64,000 bases of DNA from UBA1141 sp963665155 (GTDB lineage Bacteria > Chloroflexota > Dehalococcoidia > Lucifugimonadales > UBA3495), in the NCBI GenBank assembly GCA_963665155.2, contig OY761986.2, forward strand, positions 2,294,001 to 2,358,000. The letters are read 5' to 3'. Numbering within the stretch: position 1 is the first letter of the stretch; every line of letters starts with the position of its first letter. Shown here piece after piece: positions 54,254 through 63,181 of this stretch. The notes beneath the pieces were generated by a model, which saw only the letters and a program-made list of their open reading frames with translations, was not told the DNA's origin and ran no database searches. The position numbers and the translations under genes are program-made.

Positions 54254-55543
54254 CTATGATGATTCTAGGACTTCCTCGATTACCAGGTCGGCAACCTCGT
54301 CATCCGACAGACCCATAAAATCCTTGAGGATGAGCTCGTTGTGCTCTCCTATCAGCGCATGTGGCATTCGCATCTTACCCGGAGAATCGGATAGTTGAAA
54401 CTGGAATCCGTCATAAGGCATAGGACCGCATTCCGGGTGGTCAAGCCACTGGAAAAAACCTCGTTGTTCCAGTTGTGGGTCCACCCAAAGGTCTGACTGG
54501 CTCTGGACAACCCCGGCAGGCACTCCGGACTCCTGAAGCAGGCGCATAACTTCGTGAGCGCCGTGCTGTATCGTCCACTCTCCCAGGAGACGGTTTAAGT
54601 CTTCCTCGTTTTCCTTTCGGCCTGCCAAGGTTGAGAAGCGGGCGTCCTGGACCCAAGGGGGATTCCCAATGACGCCACACAAGGCCCCCCAATCGCGCTC
54701 CGAAGTAACCGCAATGGCGCACCAGTGTCCCCCTGACCGAGCTGCTTCTGACCGAGCTGGTTCTGACCCCGCCGAAGATATACCTGCCTCCTGACAAGGA
54801 TAGACTCCATGTGGAGCATACTCGACGTGCTGGTTGCCCTTTCGCTCCAGGATGCGGTTGTTGACCAGAAAGTCCAGAACCGCAGGGGCCAGGTAGTGGG
54901 CGCCACACTCGTATTGCGACAGGTCCAAGTGCTGGCCCTCGCTCGTGCGCCGCCGGTATTCCAGAGCCGCAACGATAGCAGTGAGAGCATTAGGCGGGTT
55001 GATGAAGTCCGAGTACGCCCCATAAGGTCCGGCGGGCTCACGGTCGGGCCAGCCCGTGATGTTATAGAAGCCGGACAGGGCTGCGGCCAGAGGGCCATAG
55101 CCACCGTACGATGCGTGAGGCCCCGTTTGACCCTGCTGACAAGTGCTGAGGTAAATAATGTCCGGCTTTAGCTCTTTGACGTTCTGGTAATCCAATCCCC
55201 AGTTGCGCATGGCGTTGGGCGTAAAGCTCTCGGCTATGATATCGGGCTGCCATTGGGTGATGATCCGCTTTACCAGTTCTCGCGCCTGGGGTTTTGTCAT
55301 ATTCAGCCCGAGGCCATATTTGCTGGTGTTGTAGTTGGCTGACAATTGGCTGCGGTTGATGCCAGGTTGAGCGTCCTTGAAAGGCGGGAGGGTACGGGCC
55401 CCGTCGGGACGAGTAACCGACTCCACTCGGATAACCGTTGCCCCATGGTCAGCCAGGTATTTGGTGGTGATGGGTCCAACTGCAATCCACGTGAAATCCA
55501 GAACTTTGATACCTTCAAAAGCCATAGGCTCTGCCAAAGCCAT
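54254..55543 (-). CDS. CaiB/BaiF family CoA-transferase
   Basis: 429 residues from ATG 55543 with AAGGGGAGCGAGG upstream (open frame from 55561). Class III CoA-transferase, moving CoA between carboxylic acids: GIKVLDFTWIAVGPITTKYL at the start, HGATVIRVESVTRPDGAR, then KELKPDIIYLSTCQQGQTGP and LIGEHNELILKDFMGLSDDE at the end. The conserved Asp nucleophile position needs an alignment to place. A Ser/Ala/Glu-rich insertion (AGSEPARSEAARSGG) near residue 270 looks unusual. The second CoA-transferase lies 28 bp upstream on the same strand, suggesting a heteromer or two-step use. Confidence 0.9.
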   Translation of the reverse strand: MALAEPMAFEGIKVLDFTWIAVGPITTKYLADHGATVIRVESVTRPDGARTLPPFKDAQPGINRSQLSANYNTSKYGLGLNMTKPQARELVKRIITQWQPDIIAESFTPNAMRNWGLDYQNVKELKPDIIYLSTCQQGQTGPHASYGGYGPLAAALSGFYNITGWPDREPAGPYGAYSDFINPPNALTAIVAALEYRRRTSEGQHLDLSQYECGAHYLAPAVLDFLVNNRILERKGNQHVEYAPHGVYPCQEAGISSAGSEPARSEAARSGGHWCAIAVTSERDWGALCGVIGNPPWVQDARFSTLAGRKENEEDLNRLLGEWTIQHGAHEVMRLLQESGVPAGVVQSQSDLWVDPQLEQRGFFQWLDHPECGPMPYDGFQFQLSDSPGKMRMPHALIGEHNELILKDFMGLSDDEVADLVIEEVLESS

Positions 55544-55571
55544 ACCTCGCTCCCCTTGCAATCAACGCCGG

Positions 55572-56705
55572 TTATACAACTCCGGCTTTCTTGAGTTCCT
55601 CCAACCGCTCCTTGGTCAGTCCCAGCTCTCTAACGTATATATCCTCGTTGTGTTCACCAATGAGGGGCGCCCGGCGTCTTACTCTGATGGGCGTCTTGCT
55701 CATCCCGATGTAGGGTCCCATGTAATGAATAGGGACATCGAGTTCCGGGTGATACACCTCCACCCAGAACTCCCTAGCTTTCAATTGAGGGCTCTCCCAA
55801 ATGTCCTGTACAGTGTTGCAAGGGGCTATAAGTATGCGGTCGGTTACCGCCCTCTCATAAAGCTCGGCTTTGGTCTTGGAGGCGAAGAAGTCGCCAGCGG
55901 ACTTCTGCACGGCCTCAACATCTTTCATGCCGTCTTCCCCTTGGGCAGCCACGGCAGCAGTATCCCAGTTGTACCAGTCCCGCTCTTTCATGAAGTCGGG
56001 GGCCATTCCTTCCTCATCCATCCATCGGACCAATGCCCTCATGGAGTTTCCGCCGAGGACTCCGCCAATGACAAGAGCGCTAATGTAGCCGTCGGTGCAA
56101 GGGTAGACCCCCCGGTATACGAGGAACCCCATCTTTCTGTAAGCGCCAGCCCTCTCTGCATTTATATCGTGAAGTGGGGGAAATGAGGTCGCGCCCATAA
56201 GGCACCAGATAATTGCCTCTTGCATGGAGACGTCCACTTGCTGGCCTGCTCCGGTTTTCTGGCACCGCCAGAAAGCGACCATTGCGCCTGCAGCGGCCTG
56301 CGCCCCAGCGTGAAGCTCGGCTTGTGGGAAGCTAATCCGGCTGAGGTCTTTATAGCCTATCCCCAGGTTGTCCATGTACCCTGGGGGAAAGGATTCCATG
56401 ACAAAGTCGGCGGTGGCAGCCAGTTTCCTGAAGAGCTGCTGACCGTCCGGGCTTTCCAGATCTAAGGTGATCCCTCGTTTGTTGATACAGTAGGCATACC
56501 AGAAGAGACTGCGCTCGGGATGAACTTCGTCCTTGTAGAAGGGTCCCCGAAGTCTCGTAGCGCTGCCGCTAAGGGGCTCCACTTTTATGACATCCGCCCC
56601 CAGATCAGCCAACACTTTGCCGCTCCAGTTAAAGCCTCCTTCGGTCAAGTCCAATACCCGGTAAGGGCCCATGGCTGAATCTGTCTCCTCACTTTCCAGC
56701 GTCAT
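55572..56705 (-). CDS. CaiB/BaiF family CoA-transferase
   Basis: 377 residues. The N terminus (GPYRVLDLTEGGFNWSGKVL then ADLGADVIKVEPLSGSATR) and YKDLSRISFPQAELHAGAQA are typical of class III CoA-transferases, and APLIGEHNEDIYVRELGLTK closes the protein. The region that normally carries the catalytic Asp is shortened compared with most members. It is the first gene of a two-gene unit with the CoA-transferase at 54254-55543. The pair sits inside the cytochrome maturation block and has no obvious functional link to it. Confidence 0.88.
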   Translation of the reverse strand: MTLESEETDSAMGPYRVLDLTEGGFNWSGKVLADLGADVIKVEPLSGSATRLRGPFYKDEVHPERSLFWYAYCINKRGITLDLESPDGQQLFRKLAATADFVMESFPPGYMDNLGIGYKDLSRISFPQAELHAGAQAAAGAMVAFWRCQKTGAGQQVDVSMQEAIIWCLMGATSFPPLHDINAERAGAYRKMGFLVYRGVYPCTDGYISALVIGGVLGGNSMRALVRWMDEEGMAPDFMKERDWYNWDTAAVAAQGEDGMKDVEAVQKSAGDFFASKTKAELYERAVTDRILIAPCNTVQDIWESPQLKAREFWVEVYHPELDVPIHYMGPYIGMSKTPIRVRRRAPLIGEHNEDIYVRELGLTKERLEELKKAGVV

Positions 56706-56769
56706 GTCGCCCTCCTTCTGTTGGCATCCCTAAGATACCAGATTCCCGGATTGCCCACCGCTGGATTTC

Positions 56770-57207
56770 CTAAACCCGGGTTTCGAGCTTGGCAGCGCAT
56801 TCGGGGCAGACGGCCAGTTCCGGACTAACCAGTGACCTACAGTTGGGGCAGCTTCGCGGTCCCCCTTGTGGTTCACGCAAGGCGGCTCGACTCAACAGTA
56901 CTTCTTGTTCGAGCATCCATTCCGGCGCTCCTGCATTCTCCTGGAACCGTTGGCGCAAGAGCGTAGCCGCTTGCAGGCGGTAGGCCATCAACTGTTCTTG
57001 GTACAAGTTCTCGGGGATTTTGCCCAGTTGGTACTCAAGTTGAAGGGTGCTAATGGCGTCGTAGACGGGCTCCAACTCCGGCGGAGCCGTAGCGGTTACG
57101 GCTGGCGATTCGTGAAAATCTACAACCCTTAACCGAGACTTGAGAAACGGGTAGGCCACGATCGCCAAGCTGAACAATGCTAGCACAGCGCCGACGATTA
57201 AAGTCAT
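56770..57207 (-). CDS. Small membrane protein with CcmI-like helix and zinc ribbon
   Basis: A 145-residue protein: one N-terminal membrane helix (IVGAVLALFSLAIVAYPFLK), a helical pair LEYQLGKIPENLYQEQLMAY like that of CcmI-type proteins, and a C-terminal zinc ribbon with CPNC and CPEC. Small proteins of this layout are found next to ccm genes in Chloroflexota-like genomes. It directly follows ccmF and may assist apocytochrome handling. Confidence 0.78.
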   Translation of the reverse strand: MTLIVGAVLALFSLAIVAYPFLKSRLRVVDFHESPAVTATAPPELEPVYDAISTLQLEYQLGKIPENLYQEQLMAYRLQAATLLRQRFQENAGAPEWMLEQEVLLSRAALREPQGGPRSCPNCRSLVSPELAVCPECAAKLETRV

Positions 57208-57358
57208 TATTTCGTCCCGGGGGACGAAAGCTATCAGCGGTCAGCAATCAGCCGTCAGCTTCCGGTCCCTAAAATTTGTCTGATATTCTTTAAATTTCTA
57301 TCTTTGACGCAAGGTTGACTTCAGGATGAATCGGTGTTCCACATTTGATAGCTGATAG

Positions 57359-59356
57359 CTACCCTACGTTTGGCCTAGGTCTAGCGGGGACTCGGCCGGG
57401 CGCTAGCACCGGTGCGGTCTGCCGGACCCGCTGGGGCCAAAGGGAGACCACCGTGCCCAAGACCAGTACCGGTCCTGCTACCCACATCCACCACATGAGA
57501 GGGTTTACCAATATCCGGAAGCCCACGCTGCCGTCCTCCAGATTCTCGCTGGGCACCACGAATAGGTCTTCCACGGGTGTCGAACGGATAGCGGCTCTGG
57601 TCGATGCCATATTGAATGACGGGTAAAAGGACCGATTCGGTTCAATTGTATCCAGCAAATTGCCGTCCCGGTAGACCTCTACGGTTGAAATGAAATCGGT
57701 TCGGTTGGACTTGGGAATCGCGGTGGTGCCCATGTAGCGAATTTCATAGTCCGCTACCGTCACTCGTTCCCCTGGCGCCAGCACAACGTCTCGTTGTGTG
57801 CTGAAAAATGTTGTGCCCACCACGCCCAAAGCGACCATGACAATCGATAAGTGCACGATGTATCCGCCGTACCTAGGCCGGTTGGCCGCTATCAGGCGGA
57901 GAAAGGCCAAGGGATAGATATCCCCAGACGATCTCTGGCGGGACCTTGTGCCCCGGTACCACTCCGTGAAAATGCCAGCGGTTACAGCAGCCGCCAGTCC
58001 GAATGCGATCAGCGCGTATTCCTGCCAAACGCCCATGGCAATAAGGATCAACACTGTGGTGGCGGCGGCCATGCCCGGCGGAAGCAGCGCTTTACGCACG
58101 CTGGCCGGGGTAGCGCGGCGCCATGGTAACAAGGGGCCGACTCCCATCAGGAAGATCAATCCCAGCATCAGAGGGCCGTTAACCTGGTCGTAGAAGGGAC
58201 GGGCCACAGTTAGTTCGACGCCGGTGAATAACTTGGATATCAGGGGATACACTGTCCCCCAGAGCGTCACGAAGGCGATGGCCAGCAGCAGTAGGTTGTT
58301 TACCAGGAAAGCCGCTTCCCGGGACAGCATCGAGTCCAGGTTTTGGGCACTCTTGAGCAGAGGATAGCGCCAGAAAAATATGACGAAGGGCACCAGAATC
58401 CCCAGGCCAAGGAACAGCAGGAACACCCATCCCAGCGATGAACTACCGAAGGAGTGGACTGAAGGCACAGCGCCGCCCCGGTTCATGAACATTCCGTATA
58501 GCGCCAGTCCGAACGATATATTAATCAACACGATGTTCCACATCCGGAACATCCCTCGCCGTTTCTGCACCATTATGGAATGAACGAAGGCGGTCAGCCC
58601 CAGCCAGGGCATAAATGCGGCATTTTCCACAGGGTCCCAAAACCAGAAACCACCCCAACCCAAAATCGTGTAGGCCCACCAAGACCCTAGCAGCAATCCA
58701 ACGGCCAGGAGTCCCCAAGACACGATGCCCCAAACCCGGCCCGTATCCACCCATTCGTCCCCCGTCTTGCCCCCAATGAGGGAACCCATGGCGAAGGCGA
58801 AGGGAATGGACGTAGCGATTAGCCCAGCCATCAGCGCTGGCGGGTGGAAGAACATGCCAAAGTGGGTCAGCAGAGGGTTTATACCGTCCCCATCCAGCGG
58901 CACAAACGGCAGCTTGTCGAAGGGATTGGCCATCACCGACGTCACCGACAGGAAGAAAGCCAGAATCACCATCAACACCGCTGCGGTGTAGGGCAGGGTG
59001 TCACGGACCTTTACCGGCGCCAGCCAAATGGCCAAGGCAGACATGACTGAAAGGCAGAAGGAGATGAACAGCAGTGAGCCTTCGTTGCCAGCGTAATACG
59101 CTACCCAGGTAAACCGGTCCGGCATGGCCAACTCGCTGTGAGCGGCCACGTAGGCGACCTCGAAGTCGTGGTTGATGAAGGACACGATCAGACTCAGCGT
59201 CGCCACCAAAAGCACTAGGACCAGCAGGTAAATGGCATTGCGTGAGCTGTCGACCAGAACGGTTGAGTCCCGCGTCTTGCCAACCACCGAGCCTATGGCA
59301 GCATAAGCTGCTAATGCCAGGGCTATCCAAAGAGAAATTGCGCCAAGATCAGCCAT
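57359..59356 (-). CDS. ccmF: Cytochrome c maturation haem lyase subunit CcmF
   Basis: A 665-residue polytopic membrane protein that attaches haem to apocytochrome c in system I. The haem-handling WWD region is TILGWGGFWFWDPVENAAFM, preceded by ALMAGLIATSIPFAFAMGSL, with a second large loop and C-terminal beta domain (LAPGERVTVADYEIRYMG). The N-terminal part has HSELAMPDRFTWVAYYAGNE and GSLLFISFCLSVMSAL, as expected. It overlaps ccmH by 8 bp (ATG within the end of ccmH), so the two are translationally coupled. CcmE, CcmA-D are not in this window. Confidence 0.94.
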   Translation of the reverse strand: MADLGAISLWIALALAAYAAIGSVVGKTRDSTVLVDSSRNAIYLLVLVLLVATLSLIVSFINHDFEVAYVAAHSELAMPDRFTWVAYYAGNEGSLLFISFCLSVMSALAIWLAPVKVRDTLPYTAAVLMVILAFFLSVTSVMANPFDKLPFVPLDGDGINPLLTHFGMFFHPPALMAGLIATSIPFAFAMGSLIGGKTGDEWVDTGRVWGIVSWGLLAVGLLLGSWWAYTILGWGGFWFWDPVENAAFMPWLGLTAFVHSIMVQKRRGMFRMWNIVLINISFGLALYGMFMNRGGAVPSVHSFGSSSLGWVFLLFLGLGILVPFVIFFWRYPLLKSAQNLDSMLSREAAFLVNNLLLLAIAFVTLWGTVYPLISKLFTGVELTVARPFYDQVNGPLMLGLIFLMGVGPLLPWRRATPASVRKALLPPGMAAATTVLILIAMGVWQEYALIAFGLAAAVTAGIFTEWYRGTRSRQRSSGDIYPLAFLRLIAANRPRYGGYIVHLSIVMVALGVVGTTFFSTQRDVVLAPGERVTVADYEIRYMGTTAIPKSNRTDFISTVEVYRDGNLLDTIEPNRSFYPSFNMASTRAAIRSTPVEDLFVVPSENLEDGSVGFRILVNPLMWWMWVAGPVLVLGTVVSLWPQRVRQTAPVLAPGRVPARPRPNVG

Positions 59357-60011
59357 TTTGTTCTAAGTCATCCCCTCGGTTTGTTTCTTGCTCCCGGAGC
59401 TTATCTACGCCATTGTTGGCCTGGTTGGATGCACGGCCAGAATCATAGCTAGCAGCGCTGGGAGGGTGACCCGCGGGGCCACTATCCCCCGATAGGGCCA
59501 AATCCCGGTCCACCGCTTCCAGAAAGGGCTCTAAGTCGGCTTCTGTCGGGCTGGCTGTCGGTATGTTTGGTCCGGCAACCTGAGTGCTCCGTGAGGACAT
59601 CGATTTAATGATCAGATAGGCTCCGGCCAGCGCCGCCAATACGCCGGCAATTGGCAGAACCCAGACCAGCAGGTTGGCTCCTGATTTGGGAGGTGCCGCC
59701 AAAATACCCTGTCCGTAGCGGGCAACGAAAAAATCCAGAATTTCCTCCCTTGTGGCTCCGTTGCTCAGCATCTCCCGGACCACCGCTCTCATCTGCCGGG
59801 AGATTTCCACCTGAGCTTGGTCGATGGTTTCCGCCGGGCACACCGGGCACATTATTGACCGGTCGATGGACAGGGCTTCTTTTTGATCGTAGCCAGTTTG
59901 ATCGTCGCCGGTCCCTTGGGCAAAGGCGATTCCGCCGGTGCCAGCTAGCGCAAAAAGCAACAGCAGTATACCAGTTAGTAGGGAGATTCTCTGGTGGGTG
60001 GAAATGTTCAT
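59349..60011 (-). CDS. ccmH: Cytochrome c maturation protein CcmH
   Basis: 220 residues: a signal or anchor helix (LLTGILLLLFALAGTGGIAF), then the CcmH domain with the redox pair in RSIMCPVCPAETIDQAQVEI and EMLSNGATREEILDFFVARY, a second membrane helix (LLVWVLPIAGVLAALAGAYL) and a hydrophilic tail of about 75 residues. CcmH reduces or holds the CxxCH Cys pair of apocytochrome before haem ligation with CcmF. The usual motif is LRCxxCQ; here the first part is less conserved (MCPVCPAE). Overlaps ccmF by 8 bp. Confidence 0.93.
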   Translation of the reverse strand: MNISTHQRISLLTGILLLLFALAGTGGIAFAQGTGDDQTGYDQKEALSIDRSIMCPVCPAETIDQAQVEISRQMRAVVREMLSNGATREEILDFFVARYGQGILAAPPKSGANLLVWVLPIAGVLAALAGAYLIIKSMSSRSTQVAGPNIPTASPTEADLEPFLEAVDRDLALSGDSGPAGHPPSAASYDSGRASNQANNGVDKLREQETNRGDDLEQNG

Positions 60012-60110
60012 CTGGTAGTAAGGGGATTATCTCCCCGGTATGCATACGGGAGCAATATCAGCCTGTTTGATTTTCTAATTTCCGATCACGGGCGGCCACC
60101 GCCGGGAAAG

Positions 60111-60440
60111 CTATCGTTCGGTGGCAACCAGGTTTGCCAATGACCGCAGGTCCGGGACTTGGAGGTCCGGCTGGCTTTCCACCAGCGGAGTCGCGGATCC
60201 GCGCTGCCGGTTGACCCAGACCGTTTTCCAACCCAAGGCGCTGGCCGGAGCAATGTCGTGGTACAGGCTCTGGGCAACATGCACATGCTGGGCCGGTTCC
60301 ACATCCATAATACGCCGGGCGTGGTGAAAGTTCTCTTGGGACGGTTTGTAGGCCCCGATTTGCTGGGAGGTGATGACCCAATCGATCGGTTCATAAATTC
60401 TGAGCCAATTGCCCGCCCAAGATAAGCACCCGATCCCCAA
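60111..60440 (-). pseudogene. HAD-superfamily hydrolase fragment
   Basis: The C-terminal part of a haloacid dehalogenase-like hydrolase: DWVITSQQIGAYKPSQENFH, AQSLYHDIAPASALGWKTVW and VNRQRGSATPL, covering the Lys motif and the Asp motif. The N-terminal nucleophile Asp motif and cap are missing, and the first residues (MGIGCLSWAGNWLRIYEP) look frameshifted. It fills the space between the ActE gene and ccmH. Confidence 0.82.
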
Positions 60441-60457
60441 GTTTCGGCGGAACTTGG

Positions 60458-61027
60458 CTACTTGGGCAGCGTACCTACGTAGTTGGAGATTGCCTCACGC
60501 TCCTCGGCGCTTAACAATTTGCCGAAGGGAGGCATCACCGAGTCGGGTCCAAATGGGCGATCAGTGGCCATTAGCAAACCTACGATGGACCCTGGAGTGT
60601 TATCGGTCAGGTCGGGAGGATTAATCAGAGGGGTGTACCCGTAGGTTTCTAGTCGCTTGACCACCTCTCCGTCGCCCTTGGCCCCGTCCCCGTGACACAT
60701 GGCGCAATTGACCGCAAACAAGTGCTCGCCCGTGTTGAAAGCGGTGGACTTTGGCCCAGGAAAGAATGCTACCGCACTGGCAGGAGCGCTCAACCGGGGC
60801 GGCTCATGAGACTTGTAGGACTGTTGGTAGTGCATCTCGTAGAAGATGTCCACCGGATAGGTGCCCGAGGTGCAGCTAATGGCTGCCAGGCTCCCCAATA
60901 GAATCAATCCGAGCAGATATACCCTGAAATTTCCGGGCACTGTAATGTTGAAACGAGAGTTTACTTTGAAACCGGGGTTAACTGCTCCGTTTGTTTGCCC
61001 GGTGATATGTAGCAAGTTATTAATCAT
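60458..61027 (-). CDS. ActE-like monohaem cytochrome c lipoprotein
   Basis: About 189 residues with a lipobox (LLGSLAAISCTSGTYPVD) and one haem-binding motif CAMCHGDGAKGDG, with a likely axial Met in VMPPFGKLLSAEE. This is the layout of ActE, the small cytochrome of alternative complex III, which accepts electrons from the iron-sulphur subunit. The frame starts at ATG 61027, about 30 residues before the signal part; the true start may lie further in, since no strong ribosome site is seen. It follows the ActD gene directly. Confidence 0.87.
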   Translation of the reverse strand: MINNLLHITGQTNGAVNPGFKVNSRFNITVPGNFRVYLLGLILLGSLAAISCTSGTYPVDIFYEMHYQQSYKSHEPPRLSAPASAVAFFPGPKSTAFNTGEHLFAVNCAMCHGDGAKGDGEVVKRLETYGYTPLINPPDLTDNTPGSIVGLLMATDRPFGPDSVMPPFGKLLSAEEREAISNYVGTLPK

Positions 61028-61053
61028 GTTGTTAATCGTTTAGACCAGGAACC

Positions 61054-61563
61054 CTAGTTCTCCCTAACTACGTCAACGGCCCCCGCTTGCGTAAATATGC
61101 CCGATATTTCCGTGTGTTTTTCCTCGTCGGCATTTACCAGAACGCCGATGTAGCCCTCTGTAATCCGGGTGTCGTACAGCCCTAATTTTAGCTTGGGAAG
61201 TCGCGACTCAAATATTATGCCCAGCACGGTAAATATGATGGCCCCCAGCATGGTCGTCTCGTAGGTTATGACAGCCATGGGAGGCAGTGACAATATCGGC
61301 TTGCCGCCCTGGGTCAATGGGTAAGCCAACTGGGTCATGGACGTAAGTAGTATCCCGGCCGTTAATCCCACCAAGGCGCCTAGGAAAGGAAAGACGTAAA
61401 GCCGATGGTGTTCTTCGCGCTCTCCGAACGCACCTTCCGGATAAGGAGCATCGGTCAAGAAATCGTAATCGTCTTCGGATATGTTGGCCCGTTTTAAAGC
61501 ATCCCCAGCTTCAGCGGCGTAGTTGGGATCTTCGAATAGGCCCAAAATTGGCAGTCTTGCCAT
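61054..61563 (-). CDS. ActD-like DUF3341 membrane protein
   Basis: 169 residues from ATG 61563 with AGAGGGGG upstream (open frame from 61584). Opens with LPILGLFEDPNYAAEAGDAL and has two membrane helices (FPFLGALVGLTAGILLTSMT and TTMLGAIIFTVLGIIFESRL), matching ActD of alternative complex III, an integral subunit of unclear role. It lies between the ActC-like and ActE-like genes, the usual order. Confidence 0.9.
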   Translation of the reverse strand: MARLPILGLFEDPNYAAEAGDALKRANISEDDYDFLTDAPYPEGAFGEREEHHRLYVFPFLGALVGLTAGILLTSMTQLAYPLTQGGKPILSLPPMAVITYETTMLGAIIFTVLGIIFESRLPKLKLGLYDTRITEGYIGVLVNADEEKHTEISGIFTQAGAVDVVREN

Positions 61564-61655
61564 GGTTCCCCCTCTAACCCTCACGGTCCCCAGTTCCGCA
61601 CACTATGGCACAAAACGATGAGCCGTAAGTTTAAGTGATTGCTCTGTCTAAATTG

Positions 61656-63047
61656 CTAGTCTTCTCTGAAAACTGCCGGCACAGTCCGGCGTCCCACTTG
61701 AATCTCGGTCTTGAGTATGTCGCCCTCTTTGATGTCATACAGAGGTATCAATGGCACCACTCGACTGATTAACAGCATCAGCATTGTTACCATGGCGAAG
61801 GTACCCGCAATGATCACAATTTCGATACTGCTGGGAGCATAGGTGTGCCAGTCGAATGTAAACACCTGTTTCTGGGCCAGCCCTGGGACGATGATTAGGA
61901 ACCGTTCCAACCACATGCCAATGTTCACTGCGATACAGGCGGTGGACATGATCCAAAGGTTACGCCGGAAGGTGCGAGGCAACCACAAGGCAACAGGCAG
62001 GAAGTAGGTCAGACCTACGAAGAATATCATCCATAGGTTCCAAGGTGCTTGTGTGAACTGGAAGTTACGAACGGCAATTTCGTCTACCTCCCGTCCGTAG
62101 AAACCGAAGATGACTTCCATCACGAAAAAGTAAAACCAACCCGTGGCTACTACAATCAAAAGCCTGCCCAGAGCGTCAATGTGCTCCAAGCGAATGTAAT
62201 CCTGCCAACTGTAAACCCACCGCAGCAGTATCAGGACGAAAACAACGGCGGACACTCCCGAGTGCACTGCGCCAACGACGAAGTATGGAGCGAAGATAGT
62301 CGAGTGCCAAGACTTGACCGCAACGGCCATACCGAAGTCCCAGGAGACTATGCTGTGGACCGAAACGAAAACCGGGAGAATTAGGGCCGACAGCAGTACC
62401 CCGGCGATTATCTGCAGCTTCCACTGGCGGGGGTTACCCTGCCAGCCCATGGCCAACAGACCGTAGATGCGGTGGCTCATCCCGGTGGTGCGGTCCCGTA
62501 GTACCGCAAAGTCGGGGAGGAGCGCGATCATAACGAATAGTATGCTGGAAGTAAGGTAGGTGAAAATTGCGCTTGGGTCCCAAACCAGTGGAGACCGAAT
62601 GTTGGGCCACACGCCTCTGGCGAAGTCGTAAGGCACGAAGGGCAGCGTGTAAACCCAGTAAACGAGACGCCATGGACGACCGCTGTGGATCAACGGCATA
62701 AGCACCGCTGTCATTAGCGAGAACACCGTAAGAATCTCGGCGGCTCTTGTCGCTGGCCGTCTCCATTCGGCTTTGGAAAGCCTTAAAATGGCCGAGAGCA
62801 TCACCCCGGCATGGCTGATGCCAATCCAGAACACGAAATTGGTTATGAAGAAGCCCCACATGACAGGCCGGTTGAGGCCGGTAACGCCTAGCCCCTTATT
62901 GAACATCAAACCGGCAGCGCTCATTGCGCCCAAGACGACTATGGCCAATATAGCAATGGTTATCCAGAACCACTTAGGCGAATGTAAAATCGACTTAAGC
63001 AGGTCTGCATTAACTTGTCTTGCCGGTAGGACTCTACCTTCCTGCAT
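61656..63047 (-). CDS. ActC-like NrfD/PsrC family quinol-binding subunit
   Basis: A 463-residue polytopic protein with about ten membrane helices. NrfD/PsrC features: FWIGISHAGVMLSAILRLSK, EWRRPATRAAEILTVFSLMT, HSGRPWRLVYWVYTLPFV, SWDFGMAVAVKSWHSTIFAP then YFVVGAVHSGVSAVVFVLIL, and the end VVPLIPLYDIKEGD. In alternative complex III the ActC subunit oxidises menaquinol and passes electrons to the iron-sulphur subunit ActB. Upstream lies a second NrfD-type gene and downstream ActD. Confidence 0.92.
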   Translation of the reverse strand: MQEGRVLPARQVNADLLKSILHSPKWFWITIAILAIVVLGAMSAAGLMFNKGLGVTGLNRPVMWGFFITNFVFWIGISHAGVMLSAILRLSKAEWRRPATRAAEILTVFSLMTAVLMPLIHSGRPWRLVYWVYTLPFVPYDFARGVWPNIRSPLVWDPSAIFTYLTSSILFVMIALLPDFAVLRDRTTGMSHRIYGLLAMGWQGNPRQWKLQIIAGVLLSALILPVFVSVHSIVSWDFGMAVAVKSWHSTIFAPYFVVGAVHSGVSAVVFVLILLRWVYSWQDYIRLEHIDALGRLLIVVATGWFYFFVMEVIFGFYGREVDEIAVRNFQFTQAPWNLWMIFFVGLTYFLPVALWLPRTFRRNLWIMSTACIAVNIGMWLERFLIIVPGLAQKQVFTFDWHTYAPSSIEIVIIAGTFAMVTMLMLLISRVVPLIPLYDIKEGDILKTEIQVGRRTVPAVFRED

Positions 63048-63079
63048 CGAAGCTCCTAAGAAATCGTTGCCATCGGTGG

Positions 63080-63133
63080 TTCGGCAAGCTCACCACGAGC
63101 GAGCAACCCACCGTTCATCCTGAGCTTGTCGAA
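63080..63133. repeat. Dispersed palindromic repeat, single copy
   Basis: TTCGGCAAGCTCA (63080-63092) and TGAGCTTGTCGAA (63121-63133) are inverted repeats with one mismatch, separated by CCACGAGCG... sequence. It belongs to the family amplified at 50286-50807, with the half-sites in the opposite order. It lies between two genes of the respiratory block. Confidence 0.8.
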
Positions 63134-63181
63134 ATATTTGCTCCGACTTGCTCAAAAATTCACGTGAATTTGAAAAACCGG

